Assembly: GCA_050084515.1 (NCBI GenBank)
Contig: CM114275.1
Span: forward strand, 3,906,001 to 3,970,000
Source of the DNA: Blasia pusilla
Lineage: Eukaryota; Marchantiophyta; Marchantiopsida; Blasiales
Length of the DNA stretch: 64,000 bases
Direction of reading: 5' to 3'
Shown: piece after piece, positions 1 through 9,249 of the stretch
Position numbering within the stretch: the stretch's first letter is position 1
How the letters are laid out: each line of letters opens with the position of its first letter
Translations under genes and position numbers: made by a program
The notes under the pieces: model-generated
What the model was told of the DNA's origin: nothing
Database searches by the model: none
What the model saw: the letters and a program-made list of their open reading frames with translations, nothing else

Positions 1-750
1 AAACACAATCTGAAAATGTATCTGATGCTCCTCCATCGTGTTACTGAATACCAAGATATCATCAATGTAACACCGAACAAAATCCAACCCTGCTAGGATC
101 CAGTCCATCACTCGCTGAAACTTGGCAGGTGCATTCTTCAACCCAAAGGGTAAGAATTTCCACTGATACAAACAATCCTTGCCATAAGAGTTGACACCCC
201 AAAATGCTGTCTTGGCCTTGTCACTCTCCCGAATCGGAAATTGATGGTATCCTGCCCGAAGATCCAAAGTACTGAAAATCTTTGTCTGTCCCACCACATC
301 AAAGATCTCCTCAGGTGTAGGCATGGCATACCTATCGGCCTTGGTTTGCCGATTGATAGGACGGTAATCTCCACACATCTGCCTATCCGTGTAGTTGCCA
401 TGCATATCCTTTTTAGCAAGCATGATAGTGGCTGATGCATACTCTCCATGCGACAACTCCACTAATCCAACCTCCAAAAGGTCCAACGTCCTACTCTGAA
501 TCAGGTCCCTCTACATATCACTATATCGGTAGGGACGACGGAAGATTGGCGTATCACTAGCCAAATCAATCCGTATACCGGGTCCAACCAGAGCACCCAA
601 CTCCTTCATGCTAAAGGCAAAAAAACTCCTATAAGCACGTAGGAACTGTGTCAAGAGTCGTTTCTCACCTCCCGTAAGCTTGGGACCAAGTAATGGCTCC
701 CAAGTCTACTCCACTGGCACACTAGAGGGAGAGGACGATGCCATTGGTTG
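1..750 (-). pseudogene. Gypsy reverse transcriptase, N-terminal part (cut by window edge)
   Basis: Translating the minus strand gives the classical RT blocks: a conserved Lys-Lys-Asp and Cys-Gly-Asp-Tyr-Arg segment (about 430-360), STLDLRAGYHQ (about 275-245), KFLPFGLKNAPAKFQ (about 160-120) and the catalytic RCYIDDILVF, with YIDD at 69-58. Two TAG stops (near 715 and 510) interrupt an otherwise single frame. That frame is continuous with the methyltransferase upstream. A shift near 450 splits the computed ORFs only on other frames. RNase H and integrase are beyond position 1. Confidence 0.88.
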
Positions 751-2141
751 CTACGCAACCCCCTCACAAGATGGTATACCCTTAGCTACACCATAATCTG
801 AGCAAATAACTCCTCCACCAGCATGAGCAACCAACTCCACATGCCCATCCATTACATCCCATTTACTCCAAGGATGCAAAATACTACTCTCCTCGCCCCC
901 AACCGATGCCTCTACCATCCCGGTAGCCATCGAGCTCACTACAAGGGGTGGAAGACCCACAGACATAGTCCGAAGTCGACGTTGCTCGGCCATACCAAGA
1001 CTCAAAATCCAAGTCAAACAATTCAGGTCCATGGCGTGACCCAACACATGACGTCGTGAAGCCTTAGAAATGGAAGCAACCGCTGTCACACCAATAGCAA
1101 ATCCCATCGCACGCTCTCTCTCATCAGCGTTAGGCTCCACCAACTGTTGCACATGAGAATCCCATACAAGCATGGGATCACCTTCCCTATAGGCATGTGA
1201 CGAGGGAAAACTCACAAATGTGGGTAGTGCCATCCTAGGTTGGCCCACACGGTTCACCACTGCCATGGGTGACCGATCAATAACCCTCACCACCTGAGAA
1301 AGTCGCCCATTATCCAAGATACTATCCACTGTAAGGCAAGGATCCCGCTGCACTGCATCATATGCTCGACGTAGAACCTCCCTAGGCAACAAGTTTATCC
1401 ACCACAAGCGTGGGCGATGTGCACGCGAGCCAACTCGCGCTGCATCCAACAACACCGCTGGTCCAATCCAAGACCGCACCTCATGAACACTCGCCATCAT
1501 CCGGGTCCGAGTGTCATCCAACAATGGAACATTCTCAAGAATGTAAGCTAGAGCACGTGCCTGATGAGCCTGAAGATGTTGTAACACCCGTATCATCTCC
1601 CAAAACAATCGAGACCTAGGGTCGTGTAATCCCTCACCACGACCAGCACGTGTATGACCTTGACATGCCATCCAGCAATCACCAAATCCACAGGACCAAC
1701 CCTCTCAAGGTCCTGCGCCCCCAACAATGCAATGTGTGACGGCAAAGCACATTGGTACCCACGAATAGCTGATGGTGGCATCAACTCAAGATATCTCCGC
1801 ATCAACTGACCAATATATCGGGATGAAACTCTTTGGGCCGTCTCATCTCGCTCCACATACACGTATCTCCGGACAGGAATACCGGCCTGCAACACTGCAG
1901 CCAAACCAGTGCTAATCCCACCAAAGAGATCTAACACACAAATGCCCTCTGGCGGATACTTCCATACAATGGGTGTAGTATCCAAAGGGGATAACCCAAC
2001 TGGACTAGAAGTAGGAGTCTGCCGTGGGGCCTTCTCTTCCTCGTGAGGTATAACAGCCTCACACCAAGCCTCTTGCACTAGGCGATCAGCCTCCTGCCGT
2101 AGTGCATCGCCTGAACTCCAAAGTGGCACATCCAACGATCA
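751..2141 (-). pseudogene. C5-cytosine DNA methyltransferase domain inside the gypsy polyprotein
   Basis: All main C5-methyltransferase motifs are visible in the normal order. Motif I is DLFGGISTGL (about 1931-1902, SAM binding). Motif II is YVERDE (about 1865). Motif IV is DLVIAGW at 1688-1668, continuing in the next frame as CQG. Motif VI is ENVP (about 1536). Motif VIII is RAHRPRLWW (about 1425-1399). Motif IX/X has an ERERAMGF segment (about 1115) and RRHVLGHA (about 1050). The order is not the circularly permuted one of plant DRM enzymes. Short spacing and the FGGISTGL and RLFWEM-type segments look most like DNMT3. One missing base at about 1670 shifts the frame exactly at the catalytic Pro-Cys, so this copy cannot be active. 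In-frame stops occur at 2139-2141 and 751-753. It lies between protease and RT in the same frame as both. The likely role in an intact copy is methylation of DNA (element or host); that is inference. Confidence 0.88.
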
Positions 2142-2399
2142 GGATGCCGCTGCTGCAAAACTAGGGACCTCCTCTACCTCCTCATGCACAGGAGAATCCA
2201 TAGCAAAAACATTACCCTCCAAAAAGTCTCCTGGCCAAGTGACTACTCCACTAAAACCAGCCACAGATGCTAACACTGTTGGGGAAGACCCTCCTGGTCG
2301 AGCCCCATAAATAAATCTCACAGGAACTTGGCTCATACGTCCATCCCCGGACTGCGAACCAGGTCTATATGACGTTGTCTCAGTCCAGTAATCCATCTA

Positions 2400-3383
2400 A
2401 AAACCCATCGGGTACAATACTGTTCCTCCAACTAGTACATCATATGACTCGGCTGATGTGACCACTGTAGGTACTCCCAACCGGGAGCTATCAGTCGCAT
2501 GATTTGGTCTCAACTGTACATCAAACTTCTCTCGTGTCATGAATTGAGATCTATCATTGGCTCCTCCAAGTGATGTTATAATCTAGAATGGGCAAGGCTC
2601 AAGCTCTGACCTCCGAATACCCAAACCAATACATGCCGCCTTTCCCAACATCAAAGGTTGGGCACCAGAGTCTAACAAGACTCTATCTGGTCTATACACT
2701 TGTCCTGTAGGACTCACCAATCGGAATATCCCACACCAGTTGTCCAACATACATACACCAGGTGTAAGCCTCTCACGATCAATGGCTGGCCGGGCTGGTA
2801 ATGCATCCATCTTCACCGCTGCTGCCTGCAAAGTAGCAGTGGTACTCAATGCTACACGTGACATAGAGGGCCGCTCCACCGCAACACCCTCATCCACCTC
2901 AGCACGTGTAGCAGTAATACCCCCACGTTCACACAACGTGGCTGCTAGCTGAAATACAGGAGCTAAGTCAACTCCTAAAGCCATCAATTCCGTGGCCGGA
3001 AACAATGGGGATCCCAACACTGAAGTTGCCATCCGCAATACTGCACTGGATGTTGCATCCGTGTCTACTACACGCGATGTAGACGCCTCAGTCCCCACTG
3101 TCGGCTCAATAGGCTGTGTAGGAACCATGGATGGAGTCCTAAGCACCTCACACAACAAGAATGACTGGGGAAGCCTAGCCTGCCTCCCAGCCTCACCCCT
3201 CTGTGGATCCAACTCCACATTAGCACCACGTGGCTCTGACGCTCGAGTGGCTCCTCTCGTAATTGCAGTTGATGCCTCAACCTGTGCTGCACTCACCATA
3301 TAAGAGAGATCATCCCCTCCATAAGAGGTGGAAGCCCCTGCTCCCGAACCTAATCTATGTTGGATACCAGCCATAGTAGCCAA
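2400..3383 (-). pseudogene. Gypsy retroviral-type aspartic protease
   Basis: The catalytic loop reads LLDSGAQPLMLG (about 2680-2645), the Asp-Ser-Gly-Ala form typical of gypsy proteases. It is preceded by a low-complexity Ala/Ser/Thr-rich linker from gag. A stop at 2583 interrupts the domain, but the same frame resumes with Tyr-Asp-Val-Leu-Val-Gly-Gly (about 2450), the flap/helix region expected after the active site. Another stop lies near 2397. In the family this enzyme cleaves the gag-pol polyprotein. The frame then leads directly into the methyltransferase linker (2396-2142). Confidence 0.8.
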
Positions 3384-3389
3384 CTCGCT

Positions 3390-4816
3390 CCCAACTGCTC
3401 AATCTCGGCGACCATAGCGACTGTCAGAGTGGTAGGGGTGGCCACCGTAGGCTCTCCAACCACTAGTCCACCTCTACCACCCCTACCACCTCTACCACCT
3501 CGGCCTCTCGGAGCTACTTCATCACTGTCGCGGCCTGATCTCAACTTTGGATGAAGATCAAACCAACGCTCTCGAGGATGACCTGGTCTCCCGCAATGAT
3601 CACACTGAGTTGGGGCCGACTGAGGCCCATCCTCCAAAGTCCGTCTCCCATCCTCTTGGGGACAAAATTCCTAACATGATCACCTCCATATGTCCAACAT
3701 GACTGTCCTTGCTGCGGGGCAGCAAATGAAGGCAATGGTCTCTGCACAAGTGTCCCTCTAGGACTTGACTGAGGTCGTGTGTACCCCCCACGACTCCCAC
3801 TACAACTACCACCACCACGACTACGAGATTGTAAGGTGGGCTGCTGAACACGAGAAGTAGTAGTTGTATCCCTACTGAATGCGGATGTCACCACTCTCTA
3901 TTTCAGCATGTTAAGCTCAATCTTCTCAGATAAAGCAAACACATGGGTCAATGTGGGTGAATCATCACTCATAAGAGTAGCATCACGTACCCTGCGGCGC
4001 AACTCTCTGTCCAAGATCCCATACCAAAATTGGACTACCCGAGCCTCAACCACACCCTGGATAACTGGAATCAAGCGTCGCATACGAGTGTATGCCTCAC
4101 GAAGACTCTCACCAATCTTTCGCTCAAATTCTTGAAGACTCCTCAACTTCTCTGTCTTCACTCCTTGATAGTTCTTCTTCAACCTCTTGAAGAACTCTGC
4201 AACCGGGCTGAACGATGGTGAGGCACTAGTACCTCCACTGGTACCTCCATGGGTACCTCCACTAGTACCCCCACTCCGGCTGGTACTCGTACCACTCAAC
4301 GTCGGGCTGGCTGGCATAGTAGGAGCACTACTACCAATACCACCATGGGTGATAGACACATAACCTAGAGACCAATATTGTCTCCACGCCTCAATCTCAA
4401 AGCAACATGGTCCTTCCTAAACTCATGGTAATCATCCATGGGTGGTCCCTCAAGTCTTTGAAACAACCCCTTCAAGCCAAGAAGGGTGTAAACAACGTGG
4501 CGTTCCGCAACATCTGCATATCACACCACGTATCAAACTCCTGCATGAAGTCCTCCAACTCAATGGTGCCCACTGCACTCGAGTATCGTCGTGGGCCCTT
4601 CATGGCCCCATATATTCCGTCCATGTCCCAAATCAATAGAGCTACAACACTCGATAACAACGTAGAAGAATTGATGTTTGGAATACCCTCGTCCTCCTCT
4701 TCATCAACCGTCGGAAGTGGAAAAGGTAGCTGATACCTCAATCCACTCCGTGTAAAACCACCACTGTCCGCACCACGGTCCCCAACCAGACCACCAGACA
4801 GCTCCGTGATGACCAA
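3390..4816 (-). pseudogene. Gypsy gag (capsid and zinc-knuckle region), frameshifted
   Basis: Two reading-frame segments (4816-4472 and 4359-3541) and a third (3637-3350) together make a gag protein. The N-terminal part is acidic. The middle has a Gly-Gly-Thr-Ser repeat (about 4280-4220) followed by a helical capsid-like region (about 4200-3910, with Glu-Phe-Phe-Lys-Arg-Leu and Ser-Leu-Arg-Glu-Ala-Tyr). The C-terminal part has two degenerate CCHC knuckles. One keeps Cys-Trp-Thr-x-Gly-Gly-Asp-His with two cysteines lost (near 3690). The other is CDHCGRPGHPRERW (near 3595), with Trp in place of the last Cys. An Arg-Gly-Gly repeat follows (about 3515-3480). Frameshifts near 3620 and 3390 and a stop at about 3897 break it. 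Confidence 0.75.
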
Positions 4817-5341
4817 CGCCGATGCCGCACCACCACCAAATTACCACCACTAAGTAACCAAGTGAAGTCGATATCGCTGTACTATTCTAGCTCTACTAGC
4901 TATGGGTGTAGGCAACCTAACCTATAATCACCACAAGAAGCCTCCCACGGTCTACTGGTCATCACTCTAGCCTCACTACCGGTAGCACACAGGAATAACA
5001 CTACTCTGGAAATCAGCGTCAACCCTAACAATCGGCGCGCAAGCAAGAAGCAACGATGGAGGGGATCCAAACACAAGAAGTCCAATGACAATCCTCCAAT
5101 CGTAAATGGAAATCAAGGTAACACAATCCACCAAACGTGGCGACCCCTGAATCCACAAAACTCACCACACGATTCTAACGCAATAGCTACTCCGTCGCGG
5201 GTCGATGACGTGCTAGTCGAACTCGCAGCACCTAAAAATATCACCTGCATGGAGAGGCTACACCGTACTATGCGCTAGAGGTCCATCAACCAAAAACCTG
5301 AGATGCATAAAGCGTCTAACACCTCTCCGAACAGCACCAAA
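4817..5341 (-). other. Gypsy leader between PBS-like site and gag
   Basis: Untranslated leader of the element on the minus strand. The PBS-like TTTGGTGCTGTTCGG lies at about 5341-5327, directly after the LTR end. No convincing ORF is present. Confidence 0.5.
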
Positions 5342-5432
5342 TGAGCTACACCAGTGTGTACACTGGCATAGTTTAGAACTCAGCAGTTAAGCGTCTTCCA
5401 GGCATAATAGCCCAAAGATGGGCGATCAGTTA
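5342..5432 (+). repeat. 5S rRNA-derived sequence at the LTR terminus
   Basis: This stretch aligns with the first three quarters of plant 5S rRNA. The shared AGAACTC, the box A core AGTTAAGCGT (5384-5393) and a box C-like GATGGGCGAT are present. The distance from box A to box C is the same 33 nt as in the true gene, and an upstream ACCAG is also shared. The middle and the 3' end are diverged. It is therefore a relic of the internal RNA polymerase III promoter and not a functional 5S gene. It runs antisense to the gypsy genes. Confidence 0.65.
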
Positions 5433-6379
5433 TGCAACACTCAAATCACAAATCCTGCAAAAACTGCCTCATGCCCAACCAAGAAAGCAAGCTTGCTTGC
5501 TTGCTCCTTGCTCCTTACTCCGCCTCTCACGCCCACTCGCCCCGAGCTACCACGAGTTGCCTCGAAGCCTCGAAGTGCTCGAGACATGCCCCTATCGCCC
5601 CATTCGCCACGCTTCGCCATGCTTCGCTATGGAGAGAGGCCCAACTAGGGCGCCCCCAACGGGATAGGCGTCTCCAACAATGAACGAGTCACCAACCAAC
5701 CTGCCCCTCCGATCCGGTGTCCACCATAGCCAGACCTTGAGCTAGTCCGCGAAATGTCGATCAGCTATTACTCCACAAATCCTCGACCAAAATTGAATCT
5801 CTTTCAACCAGAATTAAATTGACCACCATAGCTATCTCTCCAAAAAAATCAGCTACAACCGAGCTTTGTACTTTGAGCTAAAAATCAGACAAACTTGTTG
5901 TCCTTACACCTCCAGAATCGCAAATCCGACAGCGCTTCCGCCCAGTTTCATGCACGCAGAAATCCGTAACCCTCCACACACTCGAGAAGATAGCTTCACA
6001 TGAGATCACAAGACAAGTAGCAACAGGAACCTCTCACCCGATCTGGATGAACTTCAACAGAGCTTCCGCACTCCAAGCTCTCCACATCACAAAACCGTCG
6101 AACACGAACCAGAATCTTCAATCCTTGATAACTTCCAACTCCCTTGACGAAATCCGGCGATCTAAAGCACGTTGGAAAGCTCTCAGCAAGGCGCTTCTTT
6201 CCCAACCAACCACGCACCAGATTCACACCTCCAATATAGGCCACAAGCCACGAACATCCACGGCTGAGTACACAATCAGCCCTAACCAGATCCTACTGAT
6301 CCACAATCGAAGCTACCATCGATCTACTTCAGTTCTTTGAGTGAAATCCGTCAAAGACCTACTGTCATAAAACACGTAT

Positions 6380-6709
6380 AGAATCACATAAAATCGAGCT
6401 AAATCCACTCCACGATAGGAGAATCTAGGTCGAAGCTTGCGGAAAACACCATAGCCAAGAGCTCTACTCACTACCAAGCCTAACTCCCAACGCAACAGGC
6501 TCAACTCAAAGAACTGACTGTTCTTTAGGTGCACTCCACACTATATCCTCCAACCTAAAAGCGAGCCCTATTGGGAAAGTCACCCCCAACGGAGTAACCC
6601 CCAACCCTATGTATGAAACCGCATCTCTACCTAGCCACTACGGTCCTACATAAGGTATGGCCTCTACTAGCACACTATACTCTACGACATAATCCGTATG
6701 GTCATGACA
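6380..6709 (+). repeat. Dispersed LTR segment B, copy 1
   Basis: Matches 19020-19344 at high identity over about 325 bp. Shared landmarks are GGTCGAAGCTTGCGG, CTCACTACCAAG and CATAATCCGTATGGTCATGACA. Both copies lose homology right after the final ACA, which supports this as an LTR end. Confidence 0.8.
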
Positions 6710-6719
6710 CCTAGGACTC

Positions 6720-7610
6720 TATCACCCCCTGAGTGACGCTAATCAACCGAGGCAAGCAAGTGTAGGCCTCACGCAAACTCTCACCCGTGCGCATCTAGAA
6801 GTCATGGATGCTCTGCAATTTACCGTCCGTATCCCCTATTAGCTCGTCCGCAACTCTGCAAAAAACTCAACCACGTGGTAGAACCTAGGACGAACGCAAC
6901 TGGACGATGCAACAGCTCTAGTTCAAGTTATCCCTCCTAACACATCACCGACCTCACTTCCGCAATTGGGGGTCCCGTTGAGGGCTGGCACCCCAGCAAT
7001 GTCCTGCGGAACACTAGCGACACCATTTGAAGCCAACCACCCGAATCCGGGAATTCTAGGCCACATACTAGAAGCCAACCATTTAAAACTAGCTAATTTA
7101 ACACATAGTGCAGGTCATAGTAGAGCCTCAATCTCCTTGGCATATCTCTGGGAGAACTCGTGGTAATCGTCTATGAGTGCCCCCTCTAAGTGCTGGAACA
7201 TACCGTTCCATTGGATGAACGGGTTGAACTTTCTAGATTTCCTAGCCCGTTGTGAGTCACACCAACTCCTAAACTCCGCAATGAAGTCGTGCAACTATAT
7301 CGTGCCTACATCACCCAAAAACCTACGCGGTCCTCTACCCTGCTCATCCATCTCATACTCCCAAGCGGTAGGACCACTCAATGTGTGCGGTGATGCACTA
7401 ACAAACTCCTCTACACTCTCCCCCGCTGAAGATGACATACAAGGAGGTCAAGGAGGTCAAGGCGGTCCCTCACGTGAAGACCCTTGAAACCTCGCGCCAC
7501 TCTGCCTAAAACCTCTAGAGCTACTCTCAAGTCCACCACTTTGCCTCTCAAAGTCCTCAAAGGACGCTGTGATGACCCTCTCACACGATCATTCTCAATC
7601 TCACCAGTAA
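6720..7610 (-). pseudogene. Second, diverged gypsy gag fragment
   Basis: This segment is collinear with the gag of the first element at nucleotide level. The part near 6760-6800 matches 4085-4125 (Tyr-x-Arg-Met-Arg type capsid region). The part at 7165-7345 matches 4435-4610 (Trp-Cys-Asp-like N-terminal block). It sits on the same strand and is full of stops. No protease, methyltransferase or RT follows, because the LTR of the first element begins at 6709. It is either a truncated older element into which the first inserted, or a rearranged relative. Confidence 0.6.
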
Positions 7611-7699
7611 TCACTCAACCACTCAACCAATAAATGCAGCACTCAATCTGCACTCCCTTTCACTGAGACGTATGGTGTACGGCAACAAGCCACGTGGTG

Positions 7700-9230
7700 C
7701 GGCACATCGGTTATTGTTCTATCATCTCATCAATATGACATACCCTCAACTTTGGACATCCCACATAGGTCTATGTCCCCTAAATCCATACATCAATGAT
7801 GCTCTCACCATCTGCATGAAACCCAATATCCCAAATAACAACCCAATACTCGAAATTCCCTCACACGTGCAGGGCAAAAGACCATATTGGATAACCTGAA
7901 AAATGTCGATATCGCTCCTTAGCAACTGCAAATCTGAATCCCAACTCGATCGTGAAGACAAACTCCTCCAATCAGCAAGTCGTACTCCTCTGAAACTGAC
8001 GATGATCAAATCTCCTAGATGTGCGGTGCGGGTCCAGCGGTACAGCGCGGCAGTGGCGACACAGAATGGCTAAAACTGGCATGGCACTCGGTAATGGGAT
8101 GCAACACTCAACGGCATACCCTCCTCAAAGCAACATACGCTCTGCTCCACAATGATAGCGCGGCTCCGCGATCGAGACGGTGCGGTGCGGCCACGAGCGA
8201 CACGGCGTGGCAATCAACCGTGCATTACAGCTACGGGCGTCATGGCACGGTACTCGATCATCGTCGAGCGTCTCCAACCTCAAGACATAGCAAAGTGGCA
8301 AAGGAACTGGGACCCCATGAAGCAACAGGTCACCTTGTCAATGTCGGAGAGTGTACAAGTGGCAATGACGCGTATGGACTCAACCTAGTCTGGCGGCGGC
8401 GGCGGCTGGACGTGGCCATGAATGGCACCGGTGGCGGCAGCTTGCAACTGTGGTAGCAAGTGGAGGAGGCAGCAAAAAACGGTGATGGCGCCGTCAACGG
8501 TGCCTGCTGGTTTAGGGTATGAAGATTTTTACCCTAAAAATTGTCTAGTTATGGCAGTTTGCAAAATAACTAGACAAGGATTGTCGTAAAGCCCTTCAAT
8601 CTGATCTCCTACACAAATTTCGGCAACGCTTCCGTGTTGATTACTCCCCACAAAAATTGAAAACCTGTCACCAAAAAAAATAAGAGAGCTACACCGTGCT
8701 TCCGAGAGCACCGGCATGGAGCAACCTGCCCCCATACTCAATCTCTAATGAAAATTGGGCAGCGCTTCCGCACGCCACTCTTCAGTACGAAAAATCAACG
8801 AGGCTCGTGTAGCAAGTCAAGGGTCACTTACCAAAGTGAAAAGTCAACTATAGTTCAAATGGAAATCTTACCCGAAATAGTAAGTTTCTATATATGGATC
8901 CAAACAAGCTGAAACGATGGGGAAACATGCTCTCTCAAGTTACCCGTGGCCTCATCAGTTCATCCTCGACCTCCTCAGGCTTTCCTCCAGTATCTCTAAA
9001 GGCGGTCTACTAGATCTTGTGGATCTATCATAATAGACGTGACATATGCATGTTGGCTACACCAACATCCACCAACTGCAACCGAGCTTCATGGGTGTTC
9101 ACCTTATAGAGGGATTTGGTACCAACTAGAGATCCACATAGGGAGCTGGCTGACTAAAAACGGTTGGTGGAGACGTGGTATTTACCTCAAATGATGCATC
9201 TTCACCAAAGGGGACACATCCCTTCAATCT
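7700..9230 (-). repeat. LTR and leader-like sequence of the second gypsy relative
   Basis: The stretch has no supported gene. Position 8815-9045 matches 18745-18990 (shared runs such as AGTAAGTTTCTATATAT). The GCGCTTCCGC motif at about 8763 also occurs at about 5926 within the first LTR. A GC-rich block (8000-8480, with a short GGC run near 8391-8405) has no recognisable coding content. I read it as LTR plus untranslated leader. Confidence 0.5.
8815..9045 (+). repeat. Dispersed LTR segment A, copy 1
   Basis: Matches 18745-18990 (about 75-80 percent by eye) over roughly 230 bp, including the AGTAAGTTTCTATATAT run and the CTCCAGTATCT block. In the second copy this segment lies directly before segment B. 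Here the order is reversed and the two are 2 kb apart. Confidence 0.75.
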
Positions 9231-9249
9231 AGGAGGTGAGGATAAGTCT

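Larger units (their letters stand above)
1..6709 (-). mobile_element. Ty3/gypsy LTR retrotransposon carrying a DNA methyltransferase (5' part, decayed)
   Basis: Read on the minus strand, the order is 5' LTR (6709-5342), primer-binding-like site, leader, gag (about 4816-3390), aspartic protease (about 3383-2400), C5-cytosine methyltransferase (about 2135-800) and reverse transcriptase (about 700-1). RNase H, integrase and the 3' LTR would lie left of the window. PR before RT and the RT motifs place it in Ty3/gypsy. From protease to RT the reading frame is continuous apart from in-frame stops and one frameshift, so the methyltransferase looks like a domain of the polyprotein rather than a later insertion. 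Two further frameshifts lie in gag. The copy is not autonomous as it stands. Confidence 0.85.
5342..6709 (-). repeat. Probable 5' LTR of the methyltransferase gypsy element
   Basis: On the minus strand the segment starts TGTCATGACC (at 6709) and ends GTAGCTCA (at 5342), giving the usual TG...CA ends. Position 6709 matches the end of a second copy at 19344, where homology also stops. Immediately downstream (5341 and below) comes TTTGGTGCTGTTCGG, which resembles the primer-binding sites of Athila/Tat-type gypsy elements. The length would be 1368 bp. The 3' LTR is off the window, so the ends cannot be confirmed by comparing the pair. Confidence 0.6.

Noticed and set aside
2740-3303. Plus-strand ORFs within the protease/gag region
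   Set aside because: Antisense to the Ala/Ser-rich linker of the gypsy polyprotein; the composition explains the open frame.
5342-5432. Functional 5S rRNA gene
   Set aside because: The 3' quarter is missing and the middle is diverged; only the promoter-like parts persist, at the tip of an LTR.
8019-8456. 145-aa ORF in the GC-rich block
   Set aside because: The frame crosses a GGC microsatellite and LTR-like sequence and shows no domain.
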